Shown: piece after piece, positions 1 through 9,578 of the stretch
Layout: each line of letters opens with the position of its first letter
Numbering within the stretch: the first letter of the stretch is position 1
From: Granulicella sp.
GTDB taxonomy: Bacteria; Acidobacteriota; Terriglobia; Terriglobales; Acidobacteriaceae
DNA: 64,000 nucleotides
Reading direction: 5' to 3'
Assembly (NCBI GenBank): GCA_025357875.1
Contig: JANYLK010000126.1
Span: 29,315-93,314, forward strand
Notes under the pieces: generated by a model
Database searches by the model: none
The model's input: only the letters and a program-made list of their open reading frames with translations
What the model was told of the DNA's origin: nothing
Made by a program: the position numbers and the translations under genes

Positions 1-455
1 CATGCGGGGGGGCCGAAGCTCGCATCGCAGCGCTAAAACGCGATTCATAAAATATGACTGGTCCCTCTGCACCACTGGCCTCAGGCGATGCGGGTATCCA
101 CCCCGCAGATGAGGGCGAACTTTATCCACCTTTGCGACAGCTTCCGCGCCTTGCCGTTCCGTATGCTGATCTCTATCGCCGCGTGCGAGTGCAGGAGACC
201 ATATTTGAGCTACTCACGCAGCAGTATGAATTGGCTCGTATCGAGGAAGCGAAGGATCTTCCTGTAATCGCCGTGATCGACCCTGCCGGCGTACCGGAAA
301 AGAAATCCTACCCACCTCGCCTTATGCTTGTGCTCTTGCTCACGTTCATCTTCATTGCGGCCACGGCGATTGCAATCCTTCCACGCAATCACTGGTCGGG
401 AGTGGACTCCGGCGATCCCCGCAAGAAGCTGGCCAATGAAGTTTTCAGATCATAA
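1..455 (+). pseudogene. Wzz/GNVR-type polysaccharide chain-length determinant, C-terminal remnant
   Basis: This is the C-terminal part of an inner-membrane polysaccharide co-polymerase (Wzz / GumC / GNVR family), which sets chain length in exopolysaccharide export. The ORF carries the family's conserved stretch (PYADLYRRVRVQETIFELL, then TQQYELARIEEAKDLP and a PPRLMLVLLLTFIF membrane segment at about residues 86-108). Reading the same frame upstream of the apparent ATG at 54 gives GAEARIAALKRDS, then TAA at 48-50, then the ORF. The coiled coil therefore continues in frame across a nonsense codon, so the ATG at 54 is probably not a genuine start. The gene is also cut by the window edge. It is the first of five broken genes in the same orientation. 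Family assignment is fairly sure; nonsense inactivation is read directly from the sequence. Confidence 0.75.
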
Positions 456-498
456 GCAGGCGGACTCGCTCGGTCGCTAGGCCAGGTCGAGGTGGTGC

Positions 499-1825
499 AT
501 GAGACGGCACCTCACGAATGCGGTGTACGGTGTGCTCAACTATGCTTCATACCCGCTCGGAATGCTGCTGACTGCGCCAATCATCCTGCACAATTTCGGC
601 GTCTCCGAGTATGGACTATGGATGATCGCCACGGCATTCGTCAGTGCTGGCGGTATCATCGCTTCTGGCTTCTGCGATGCAGACATACACGGGTCGCACA
701 ACTTCGTGGTAGCGGAAAAATCGTCTGCATGGCGCATGCGGTCCGAAGCCTGATAAGCATCAACTTTGTACTGGGGTTCACGCTCGCGGCTGTTGTCTGG
801 ATCGCATCGCCACTTCTGGCTCGACACAACGCCGTGCCAAGCCTCATGCCCGTCGGGGAATGCCTGATCTGTATGCGAATCGTAAGCGGGTTCATCCTGA
901 TGCGTGCGATTGAGAGCGTAGGGGTCAGCACACAGCGGCTTTTGAGCAATACCGGGGAACAGTGCAGATAACCACTGCCGTCCGCCTACTCACGCTTGCG
1001 TCTACTGCAATGCTCGCCATGATGGGCTGGCGAACTCCTAGCATTCTGGTGGCCACCGTGGTATTGATGTTCGTCGGAACGTGCATGCAGTTCCGTGAAC
1101 TTCGGGTGTTTCTCGGACCCGTAAGGGTGTGACCGACATTCCAGCCTGAGGCAATTAGGGCTTTATTGAGCCGCGGTGTCTTTGCATGGTTGCAGACATT
1201 GGGTAGCGTCGTCTTCGGACAGTTTGATCGAATACTCCTGGGTATTCCCATGGAGGCGTTAGCGGTCGCTCCCTATGCGTAGTGCGTTTAATTTGCACAG
1301 CCCATCTTTGGACCACCCGCCTCCGGCCTACATTTCCTGTTTCCGTACCTCGCGGGGTGCGCGGGCGTGATCTCAGGCGCAGCGTTGAAGCGAACCCTAC
1401 TGAAGGCATTTCTTTGTAATTTTTTATTAATCGCCATTGGCGCGGGAATTTTGCTTCTACGGGGCGATCGCTTGATTCAAATATGGGCCGGGCCGGCCGG
1501 CTCTCAAGCGGCCGCCGGAATTCTTACACCAATCGTGATTGGCTCAGCCCTGATGGGTCTCAGCGTTTCTGGCACCTATGCGATGCAGGCGCTTGGACTT
1601 TTTCAGACGGTCGCGTTGATCAGTGTGGGCGGAAGAGCAGCGATGTTGCTGTTGATGATCTATCTGCTCCACCACCAGGGCCTTCAGGAACGCGTCGGCT
1701 ATGGTGCGGTCGCGTTGCTGGTCTATCTGTCGTTGTTGCTCGGAACAGAAATGGTAAATAAACAATCGGACTCCGGCTCGTCGATGGCGATTCCATTTCA
1801 AATGCAGGAGGAAACACAGTCGTGA
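499..1825 (+). pseudogene. Wzx-type polysaccharide flippase, degraded
   Basis: Remnant of a multi-spanning lipid-linked oligosaccharide flippase (Wzx / MATE-like polysaccharide biosynthesis protein). The N-terminus at 499 (LTNAVYGVLNYASYPLGMLL, then TAPIILHNFGVSEYGLWM) is typical of the family. The product then jumps frame several times: a hydrophobic stretch ISINFVLGFTLAAVVWIASP near 760-830 is in another frame, TAVRLLTLASTAMLAMMGW near 970-1030 in a third, and SRGVFAWLQTLGSVVFGQFDR near 1165-1230 follows a further break. The C-terminal third is open from 1367 to 1825 with four hydrophobic segments. At least four frame changes or stops separate the pieces, so no functional protein is expected. 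The ORF-track entries in this stretch are fragments of this one gene. Confidence 0.72.
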
Positions 1826-1868
1826 GGATATGGTCACTGCCGCTTCCTTCTCATCGAACATTTTCTGA

Positions 1869-2885
1869 GTGCAGCGTCATGCCCTGAATACGGTCACGTG
1901 CCTACTGTTCCGTCCTGAGATTTCACACGTGGATCTGATTGTCGTGCCATGGTGGACGCATATGGTGGAGTCCGCAAACTACGGTGCAGACGGCCGCGTC
2001 ACAATGCATGCAGCCGAAATCGACAACATTTCTCTAAGTCAAAATCTCTGGCATTACCGCGGTCTTCCTGCGCTTGCCGCGCGACTGCAACCTGGCGTGT
2101 TGCATCTTTCTCATCCCGTGCTCTGCATGCGGCTTCGCTTCGCTGCCCAACGGTGCTCACCCTGCACGATCTGTACCCATTTGAGATTCCCCGCAATTTC
2201 CGCCTACCCCACGTAGTCTTCAATCGTTTGATCTTGCAGCAACGGCCTAGGAAAATGGATGCCGTAGCCTGCGTCTCAGATAGCACGATGACGCTGCTAG
2301 GTCACTCTGTACCATCCCTGTGGAGAAGAGCTGTGCGAATTTATAACTGCGTTGAGCGGGAACCTCAGTACACGTCACAACTACCGATTCCTCGATGGCA
2401 TAGCGAACCATTGCTCCTCAGCATTGCGCAACACCGCCGGAACAAAACCCTACCGCTACTTATTCAAACATTTTGTCGGTCACTTCGTAAGCGTGAGATT
2501 GATCCGAACATGAACCTGCTGGTCGTTGGCATCGCTGGGCCGGAAACTCGGAACATTCATATGCTTATCTTTAAGCTCAGACTCAGCCGCAGCATACAGC
2601 TGCTTCATGGCTTGTCCGGGTCAGAGTTGCAGTGGTGCTAAGCACGATGCGAAGTGCTTGTTGCCCCTTCGGAGACAGAAAGATTTGGCCTTCCGGTTGC
2701 CTAAGGCCTGCTGGCGGGCGGGCGCGTTGTGTTCGGACATGCCCCCTTTCCATGAAGTTGGAGCTACGTATTGCCGCTTTGTGGCGTTAGGAAGCGGCGA
2801 AGAAGAAGCGCTAACGTTAGCGATCCGGGATACGCTGCAAGAGCCTACAGGGGAGCTGGTGTCTCTTCCACACTTGTCCGCATAG
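1869..2885 (+). pseudogene. GT4-family glycosyltransferase, degraded
   Basis: Remnant of a GT-B fold glycosyltransferase of the GT4 type that would add sugars to the lipid-linked repeat unit. Recognisable pieces lie in three frames. PTVLTLHDLYPFEIPRNF and AVACVSDSTMTLLG (about 2155-2300) are the acceptor-domain motifs. LLLSIAQHRRNKTLPLLIQTF (about 2410-2475) opens the nucleotide-sugar domain. The C-terminal part near 2700-2860 (CSDMPPFHEVGATYCRFVAL) sits in the frame of ORF 2526..2885. The usual E-x7-E motif region (family form similar to PSETEGFGLPVAEGLLAG) is scrambled between frames around 2650-2730. Same orientation and spacing as the neighbouring dead genes. Confidence 0.72.
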
Positions 2886-2963
2886 GTTCTTGCAACCCAG
2901 TCAATTCCGGTAACCACTCTTGCAGGCTACCAGCGTGTTGCACAAGACCCTGTATCTAATTCC

Positions 2964-3767
2964 GTGTCGGCACATGGTTACACCGATCTGTTTGGCGCTA
3001 GAGTAGGTGCGATTGCTCTCGACATGACAGTCGATAGGTCTGACCGATCCATTGCATCTCGCAATCGCGGCTGCATATGTGTCACGGGCGTTCATGGAGT
3101 GATGGAACCATGCATTCTTAAATACTCCCGATGGTATGCCGATGTTCTAGATTGGTCACTATCAGGGGCATTTGCAGATAAACCGCATATGCGGCCCGGA
3201 CTATTGGGCGGCTATGTACCAACTTCCCGTCAAACGTTGCTACCGGCACTTTTTATCCGGAGGCCAACTAAGCATGGCACAACTTTTAAAAGCAGCACTC
3301 CAAAGGAGGTTTTCGTGCTGCAAGTAGTCGGGACATACACAGCTCCATTCAGTGATCTCTCTTCTAAAAAAGAACAGAAGTTGTTGAGCGAAGTAAGGGA
3401 TCTAAAAGCGCACATTCTGTGGCTCGGCCTGAGTACGCCGAAGCAAGAGAGATTTATGGCGCAGTATATCGACCGCCTGCAAGTGCCTCTACTAGTTGGA
3501 GGTGGAGTTGCGTTCGACTTTCATATCGAACGTATTTACGATTGCTCCGATTGGGTAACACGACCGGGGCTGCAGTCGCTGCATCGCCTTATTCAAGATC
3601 TGGGACACCCCTGGAAACGGTATGTTCGCAATAATCCTGCATTAATCTGGAACATAACATTGCAGGCGCTCAAGTTGCGACAGTTTCCCACCAGCGGCGA
3701 AGTAGACATATTCCAAGCACAAGAGAACGTCGGAGTTGCCGATGACGTTGGAGCGTGTCGCATTTAA
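2964..3767 (+). pseudogene. WecG/TagA/CpsF-family glycosyltransferase, with an out-of-frame core
   Basis: WecG/TagA enzymes transfer N-acetylmannosamine-type sugars to lipid carriers. The ORF is continuous over 267 codons and its two ends fit the family: RNRGCICVTGVHGVMEP near residues 35-50, and LWLGLSTPKQERFMAQYIDR with the DCSDWV and RLIQ motifs in the C-terminal half. Its middle (about 3125-3315) does not fit. Reading that stretch in the next frame restores the family: DGMPMF, then a TAG stop, then IGHYQGHLQINRICGPDYW and CYRHFLSGGQLSMAQLLKAAL. The gene has therefore suffered two compensating indels plus a nonsense codon in the ancestral frame, and the open ORF would encode a protein lacking the DGMP motif. 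An automatic pipeline would call this an intact gene. Confidence 0.78.
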
Positions 3768-4122
3768 TTCCAAATTATGCGGCACCAATATGGGGACAAT
3801 TCATTAACGCGTGGATGACGAGCCGTGAGGCGTTCATGACTAACTTGGAGACAGCTGGTATTGCAATCGGAATAGATTAGATCGACGACCTAGCTGTCCG
3901 GTCGTCGGGAATGCCTGGATCGAAGGGAACGCTGAACTACGGCGAGCTCTTGTCGATCGTTAGTTTTCTACCCCATCTGCTTTCGCCAGGCAGCCAAGGC
4001 ATTTCACAAATGTATAGCCACTGAGCCGCTTCGCGATCCAGCAACAATATTGTTTTGTAGGTGCCTATGAATCTAAATATAACAAAGTCGGAAAATACGA
4101 TAATACCCCTGCGGCGAGTAGT
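3768..4122 (+). other. Intergenic, no recognisable gene
   Basis: About 355 bases between two broken exopolysaccharide genes. I see no ORF with family motifs on either strand and no clear hairpin terminator. The composition is more AT-rich around 4060-4110. It may hold unrecognisable debris of a further locus gene. Confidence 0.5.
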
Positions 4123-5234
4123 CTAACCTTGCCCTCGCGGTCGACTTCTTCCTTTCAATCCACTCCGTCATTTCGGTGTTTTGTGTGCGCCGTTTAGGTA
4201 AAGATCCGCAGATAGATACCGAGACCAAGCTTGGGTTCAATTTCTTCATCCTCGGGCTCGTATGCTTTGCGCAATTAGGGACTGCGAATCAAACGTTTCA
4301 CGCCACCTTGCGCTTAGCTAGCATTCGGTGGGTAATTTTGTGTCTGAGTATTTCCGGATGCGGTCGATTGTGGAGCGAGACGGCTTTGCTCACCACCTCT
4401 ATCGTTTACTGGTGTGGCACCGCCTCCGATGTCGTGATAGTGGTCCTGCTCTTGACCGCCGGTTCTGCAAGAGGAACCGTGATTTCGTTGATGAAGGGCT
4501 TTGTCTGGGGTGCTTGCTGCATCGCCCTGATCGCTTGAATGATGCACACGCAGTACGATCTGCGGCTCGGTGACGGCAACTTCTATAATTCCAATACAGT
4601 TGCTGATATCTGCGCCTTTGCGTTTTGCTACTCTCAATACCTGCTGCGGCGGAATGAAGGTAAGTCGACGCTCACCATTTTATTTCTGGTGACACTCATT
4701 CGCAGCCTAACTAAGACCACCATCGTCGCTTTCCCTGTGAGCGCATGCTATCTTCTGATTCAGGATTGATCCATAGGCCGCAAGGTCAGGATACTTTCAC
4801 CTTTGCATCGATTTTAATCATCTTTGTCTTCTAGGGTCTCTCCGAGGCCTATTGCGATTTCTATACGACGTACGGCAATCAGTCCGAGACTTTGACAGGA
4901 CGAACCGCAATATGTGGCCTATGTACTAGGAGCAGCAATTCAACATCCCTTGATCGGCCATGGGTTGGATTCCATGTGAAAAGTTGTTCCTACTTTTGGA
5001 ATATGTGAAGCAAGACACGCCGAAAACGAACTCCTGGAACAGCTCTATTGCTATGGCCTAGCAGGCGTCGTCGTTCTCTGTGGCCTATACACAAGTCTCT
5101 ATCAGAAGATTGGAAGAGTTCAGCCGGGGCCGGTCAGGATCATCTTCGTCAGCATCCTGATTTACGTAATGGTCACGGATTTGCCGAAGCTGAGCCTTTC
5201 GACCTGCTGCTTCCTTCATGGTCAGTGGTTATGA
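4123..5234 (+). pseudogene. Wzy-type O-antigen/exopolysaccharide polymerase, degraded
   Basis: Remnant of a polytopic O-antigen ligase/polymerase-like protein. Hydrophobic segments run from LALAVDFFLSIHSVISVF (about 4126) through 4176..4538, then pass to the frame of ORF 4539..4769 (NSNTVADICAFAFCYSQYLL, IRSLTKTTIVAFPVSACYLL). After a stop near 4768 the family's periplasmic region is still legible in pieces: YTTYGNQSETLTGRTAI near 4865, YVLGAAIQHPLIGHGLDSM followed by TGA near 4920-4978, then HAENELLEQLYCYGLAGVVV near 5015-5080. The H-x-x-N-x-x-L-E-x-L type motif (HAENELLEQL) is characteristic of Wzy/WaaL loops. At least four stops or frameshifts make the gene non-functional. Confidence 0.72.
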
Positions 5235-5409
5235 TTGCCATGCTCGTGAACTGTGCCGAAGAAGTGAGACAAGAAGGGACGATCGTATTGCTCCGAGCGC
5301 CGTTTGAAGCTGATTCTGCGATGGAATTGTCACCCAATTGTAATTTGTGAGCATTCGCCGAAATATTGGATTAGTATCGGCCAAAATGGTAAACGGAGGT
5401 CGAAATACT

Positions 5410-6150
5410 ATGGTTACTGATACTGATTTGGTTGGAGAAGAGATAGAACTCGATAGTGTGTCTCCAACAAACCTCGGCACAATCCTTGTCATTGAAGATG
5501 ACCCGCGCATGCAGAAGGTCCTGCGCAGAATCTTTGTTAGTGAGCATTATGCTGTTGCCGTCGCCGGTGATGGTCAAACTGGGCTTGAGTTGTTTCAGAG
5601 CGAACGGCCGATCGCTGTCGTTCTCGATCTGATTCTTCCGAAGATATCCGGCCGCGAGTTGTGCCAGACCTTCAAGAGCCTCTCGAATGAAACTCCGATT
5701 GTTGTTCTGAGTGCGATCAGTGAAGTGGTCGACAAGGTGCTGCTCCTGGAATTGGGTGCGGACGACTACGTCACCAAACCCTTTAGCCCACGAGAACTTA
5801 CGGCTCGCGTTCAGGCAGCGATCCGAAGACAACGGAAGCCAGTCGGGGCCACATTGTTTCGTTTTGCGGATTGCGAGATCGACTTCAAGAGTATGGGCGC
5901 GCGGCGTAACGGTATTCCCGTGATCCTCACTGCCCACGAGTTCAAGCTGCTGAAGTTCTTCACAGACAATATTGACCACGTGCTTACACGGGAGCTTCTG
6001 CTCAATGAGGTTTGGGGATACAACTCGTATCCGACTACGCGGACCGTCGATAATCAAATACTGAAGCTGCGTCAGAAGCTAGAGCCAGATCCGGCCAATC
6101 CAAAGCATTTGTTGACGATTTACGGTGCAGGATACAAATTTGTCCCATAA
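5410..6150 (+). CDS. OmpR/PhoB-family response regulator
   Basis: DNA-binding response regulator of 246 residues, partner of the kinase that follows. The receiver domain (about 21-135) has the acidic pair in VIEDDPRM, the phospho-acceptor in VLDLILP (Asp73 from this start), the Ser/Thr switch position in VLSA and the lysine in TKPFSP. The C-terminal winged helix (about 145-245) has LTAHEFKLLKFF, a RTVDNQILKLRQKL recognition helix region and the terminal GAGYKFVP hairpin. The ORF track begins at a GTG at 5347, but ATG 5410 has GGAGGT nine bases upstream and is preferred. First gene of a four-gene run. The locus upstream is dead, so its promoter must lie in the degraded DNA just before it. Confidence 0.9.
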   Translation: MVTDTDLVGEEIELDSVSPTNLGTILVIEDDPRMQKVLRRIFVSEHYAVAVAGDGQTGLELFQSERPIAVVLDLILPKISGRELCQTFKSLSNETPIVVLSAISEVVDKVLLLELGADDYVTKPFSPRELTARVQAAIRRQRKPVGATLFRFADCEIDFKSMGARRNGIPVILTAHEFKLLKFFTDNIDHVLTRELLLNEVWGYNSYPTTRTVDNQILKLRQKLEPDPANPKHLLTIYGAGYKFVP

Positions 6151-6184
6151 AGTCAAAGTTGGTTGCACGTCGGACGATGCCACT

Positions 6185-8002
6185 ATGGAGGCAAGTCGCA
6201 CCCTCAAGAGGCAGGGCATCCGAACGCACGTCCTGCTTGTTGTCGCCATGGCGCTGGTCATTTCAATCGTCACGGGTGTAAGTCTGCTGCTGATCCGCAA
6301 TCTCCTGCGTGCCGAGGTGACCAACAACTTGTCGCAGGATCTCAGCCATTCCGTCATCACTTTTCAGAATCTGCAAGCCGAACGGGTGGGAGCGCTTGAG
6401 CGCGAAAATTCTCTGCTTGCTAAACTCCCGACTCTCAAAGCCTTGATGACCAGCGGTGATGACCTCACCATTCAGGATGGAGCAACTGAATTCTGGCAAC
6501 TGAGCGGAGACGACCTGTTTGCTCTCGCGGATTCGAGTGGGCGGGTAGTGGCAGCGTATTCCAAAGGTGCACCCGCTGACGCAACTCTTCGTCAGGGAAT
6601 GAAGGCTCTGTTGGCTTCTCGAGGCAGACACTATCTTATCGATGGTCGTGGGCTCTATGTCTGCTCGATTCTTCCGGTTTACTTCGGAACCGATGAAGAG
6701 GGGACGCTCTTGGGGTATGTTGTCAGCGGCGTTTCCATTGAACGAACGGTGCGCGAGATCAGCCAGCCTACCGGGGTGGAAGCTACTTTTCTTAGCGGCG
6801 GGGCGATTGTAGCCAGCACACTGAGTCCTGCTGGGCAGGCCAGTTTGGCGACGCAGCCCCGCCTATTTTCTGGACCGCTGGAGGAGCCGTCAACAGTAGA
6901 TTTTGGCAGCACGCGATTTCTTGCTGCGACGGAAGACCTATCCGCAACCGCCACTTCTCCTCTAAAGCTGCTCGTTCTGAAGTCCTTCGAGCCAGCGGAG
7001 CGTTCTATCAATCGGATTGACCGGATGGTATTAAGCGCCGGCTTACTGGCTTTGCTTTCGGGCACAATTCTGATGGTTGCACTTTCGCGGCTGGTGACTC
7101 GCCCGTTGGAGGAGCTTTCACGAAGTGTCATAGCGTTCGGCGTGGGCGATGGAAAATACCGAATACCAAGGTATGGCACGCAGGAAGTACGACAACTCAG
7201 TACAGCCTTCGCCGACATGCGCAACGAGATTCAGCAGGCTAACCGGGCACTGCTTGAATCAGAACGACTAGCCACGATTGGCCGTATGGCAAGTTCGGTA
7301 TCGCATGATCTTCGCCATTATCTGGCCGCAATTTATGCGAACTCGGAATTTCTTGCTTCGGATCGGCTCTCGGAAAAGGAACGGACGGAGATCTTTGCGG
7401 ATGTGCGTACGGCGGTGCATGGGACGACCGACCTGATTGAATCGCTGCTGATCTTCAGTCGCACTGGAGCTGGCGTTAAACGATCGCCGGAGTTGATGGC
7501 CACGCTTGTGGAGAATGCGGCTACACTGATCCGCGCGCATCCCGATGCGGAGGGAGTGTCGCTGGTGACGCGGTGCGACGATCCCGCGCACACCGTAATT
7601 ACCGCCGATGGCAAGCAGATGGAACGTGCGATTTCGAATCTTATGCTCAATGCATGCCAGGCCGGGCGCAGCACCAAGGTCGTCGTTGCCCTTGAAGTAC
7701 GGGAGGAGCATATGATTGTTAGCGTTATCGACAATGGCGAAGGGGTTCCGGAAGGCATTCGCAACAGTCTCTTTGAACCCTTTGTTAGCGAAGGAAAGCA
7801 GAAGGGTACGGGCCTTGGTCTTACCCTGGCTCACTGCATTGCAGCTGAGCATGGAGGAGAGGTTGTCCTGCTGCGAAGCTGTCCTGGTGAAACGATCTTT
7901 CAAATGAAGTTTGTGCGCGAACTTCAATCCTATGATGAACCGGCCGTATCCGAGGCAATTCGTCGCAAAAGGGTCATCGAGCATGAGAACTTACGGTTCT
8001 AG
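6185..8002 (+). CDS. Membrane sensor histidine kinase with periplasmic Cache-like domain
   Basis: Sensor kinase of about 605 residues. A first membrane helix (about 14-36) is followed by a roughly 240-residue periplasmic region that looks like a double-Cache ligand sensor, a second helix (about 283-305, LSAGLLALLSGTILMVALS), a HAMP linker, then the kinase core. The H-box is SSVSHDLRHYLAAIY (His374), the N-box NLMLNACQAG, G1 DNGEGVP and G2 GTGLGLTLAH. I prefer ATG 6185, which lies 35 bases after the regulator stop; the track's GTG at 6125 would overlap the regulator and adds a tail with no hydrophobic character. It should phosphorylate the preceding regulator. The ligand is unknown. Confidence 0.88.
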   Translation: MEASRTLKRQGIRTHVLLVVAMALVISIVTGVSLLLIRNLLRAEVTNNLSQDLSHSVITFQNLQAERVGALERENSLLAKLPTLKALMTSGDDLTIQDGATEFWQLSGDDLFALADSSGRVVAAYSKGAPADATLRQGMKALLASRGRHYLIDGRGLYVCSILPVYFGTDEEGTLLGYVVSGVSIERTVREISQPTGVEATFLSGGAIVASTLSPAGQASLATQPRLFSGPLEEPSTVDFGSTRFLAATEDLSATATSPLKLLVLKSFEPAERSINRIDRMVLSAGLLALLSGTILMVALSRLVTRPLEELSRSVIAFGVGDGKYRIPRYGTQEVRQLSTAFADMRNEIQQANRALLESERLATIGRMASSVSHDLRHYLAAIYANSEFLASDRLSEKERTEIFADVRTAVHGTTDLIESLLIFSRTGAGVKRSPELMATLVENAATLIRAHPDAEGVSLVTRCDDPAHTVITADGKQMERAISNLMLNACQAGRSTKVVVALEVREEHMIVSVIDNGEGVPEGIRNSLFEPFVSEGKQKGTGLGLTLAHCIAAEHGGEVVLLRSCPGETIFQMKFVRELQSYDEPAVSEAIRRKRVIEHENLRF

Positions 8003-9578
8003 ACCAAAACGATATTATCCCGTTCGAAGCGCAATCCGAGTAGTGCCCTTTCTGGCGCTGTTCTTCGGACTTGGGCCGCACCTTCTTGTCGCGCAAACCG
8101 GAAATCAAGGGAGCCTGTTAGAACAGGTGCGGAACTTGACCGACTCCATGGCGCGAACGCAAGCCCAGCTTCAGCAGTCGCAACAACAACTCGACGTGAT
8201 GCGTCAGCAACTGTTTGTATTGCAGCGTCAGATGGCGCAAACCGGATCAAGGGTATCGATTCCTGAGCTTTCGGCTCCTACTCCGCAAACCTCTTCTTCC
8301 GTGTCAGCGCCGAACGCCTCCAATGCGGCTGCCGCGATCGATGACCTCCGGGAGCGGCAGGCAATGCAACAGTCCCAGATAGCTACTCACGAGCAATCGA
8401 AAGTGGAAAGCGAATCAAAGTATCCGGTTAAGATCACTGGCCTGTTGCTGCTGAATGGTTTTATCAATACAGGAGCCGTCGACATGGCGGCTACGCCAAC
8501 CATTTCGATTCCCGGTTTGGGCAGTACAGGAGTTTCGCTGCGGCAAACCGTGCTGGGTTTTACGGCCCGCGGTCCACATCTGTTTGGTGCTCGCAGCTAT
8601 GCCGATCTGAATGTGGATTTTGGTGGCAATTCGCAGCTAGGCACTCCGACGACGAGCTACACCGGGTACTACAACGCCAACACTACGTTACTGCGGCTCC
8701 GCACCGCCCACGCGGGCCTAGAGTGGCAGCACGCCGGGGCATATTTCTCGCTCGATCGCCCAATCTTCAGCCCGGACGCGCCCACTTCGCTGGCCGCAAT
8801 GGCCGAGCCGGCGCTGGCGTGGTCGGGCAACTTGTGGACCTGGAATCCCCAACTCGGGATCACCCACGATATAGGGTTGTCGGGCTCTCGCAGTCTCCGC
8901 CTGCAAGCCGGATTGATGGATGTTGGCGATGCTCCTGTGTCTCCGGTCATTCACTATGCCAGCACGACAGGGGCAACGCCCACCGCAGCAGAAGCGAGTC
9001 GCTGGCCCGGCGCGGAAGCCCGTATCGCGCTCGTCGGCTCTAACCCGGACGGGGGCAACCACATTGGATTCGGCGGTTATTTCGCGCCTCATCTCAGTCC
9101 GGCAGGCCAACGCTTCGACGCGTGGGCTGGCACCCTGGACGCGAGGTTGATGCTGCCCGGCCGGCTTGAACTGACTGGGACCTTTTACCGCGGAGAAGCA
9201 TTGGGCGGTCTTGGGGGCGGAGCATTCAAAGATTTTGTGGATTACGTCAATCCGTATTCAGGCAAGTACTACTTTCGGCCGCTCGACGACGTGGGAGGAT
9301 GGGCGCAAATAAAAGAAAGATTCAGTGAACGGCTGGAATTCAACACTGCAATCGGACTGGATAATGTCTTCGCCCGAGAATTACGTCGATATGCTGTTCC
9401 TGGCGGCACCATGTATCAGAATCTTGCAAGAAATCGCACCTATACCGGTAACGTGATTTATAGTCCGACCGCCTACCTACTCTTTTCGCTGGAGTACCGA
9501 TACCTCTACAGTTCGCCGATTGCCGGCATGTCGACGGGGAGCAATATCATTGGCGTAGCCGCGGGGTACAAGTTTTGA
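7983..9578 (+). CDS. Secreted porin-like outer-membrane protein with N-terminal coiled coil
   Basis: Protein of about 531 residues starting at ATG 7983, overlapping the kinase gene by 20 bases. A signal peptide (about 8-38, ending near LLVAQ) is followed by a Gln-rich heptad region (about 42-85, SMARTQAQLQQSQQQLDVMRQ) and a Ser/Ala/Pro-rich linker. The rest has alternating aromatic and polar strands and ends in GVAAGYKF, a terminal Phe typical of barrels inserted by the BAM machinery. The layout (coiled coil then 16-18-strand-type barrel) resembles carbohydrate or phosphate porins, in which the coiled coil sits in the periplasm. No family can be named with certainty. Translational overlap with the kinase and with the next gene says it belongs to the same regulon. 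Confidence 0.7.
   Translation: MRTYGSRPKRYYPVRSAIRVVPFLALFFGLGPHLLVAQTGNQGSLLEQVRNLTDSMARTQAQLQQSQQQLDVMRQQLFVLQRQMAQTGSRVSIPELSAPTPQTSSSVSAPNASNAAAAIDDLRERQAMQQSQIATHEQSKVESESKYPVKITGLLLLNGFINTGAVDMAATPTISIPGLGSTGVSLRQTVLGFTARGPHLFGARSYADLNVDFGGNSQLGTPTTSYTGYYNANTTLLRLRTAHAGLEWQHAGAYFSLDRPIFSPDAPTSLAAMAEPALAWSGNLWTWNPQLGITHDIGLSGSRSLRLQAGLMDVGDAPVSPVIHYASTTGATPTAAEASRWPGAEARIALVGSNPDGGNHIGFGGYFAPHLSPAGQRFDAWAGTLDARLMLPGRLELTGTFYRGEALGGLGGGAFKDFVDYVNPYSGKYYFRPLDDVGGWAQIKERFSERLEFNTAIGLDNVFARELRRYAVPGGTMYQNLARNRTYTGNVIYSPTAYLLFSLEYRYLYSSPIAGMSTGSNIIGVAAGYKF

Noticed and set aside
5048-5350. 100-aa plus-strand ORF
   Set aside because: Out-of-frame reading of the Wzy remnant; the family sequence is in the adjacent frame.
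5371-6057. 228-aa minus-strand ORF
   Set aside because: Shadow of the response regulator gene.
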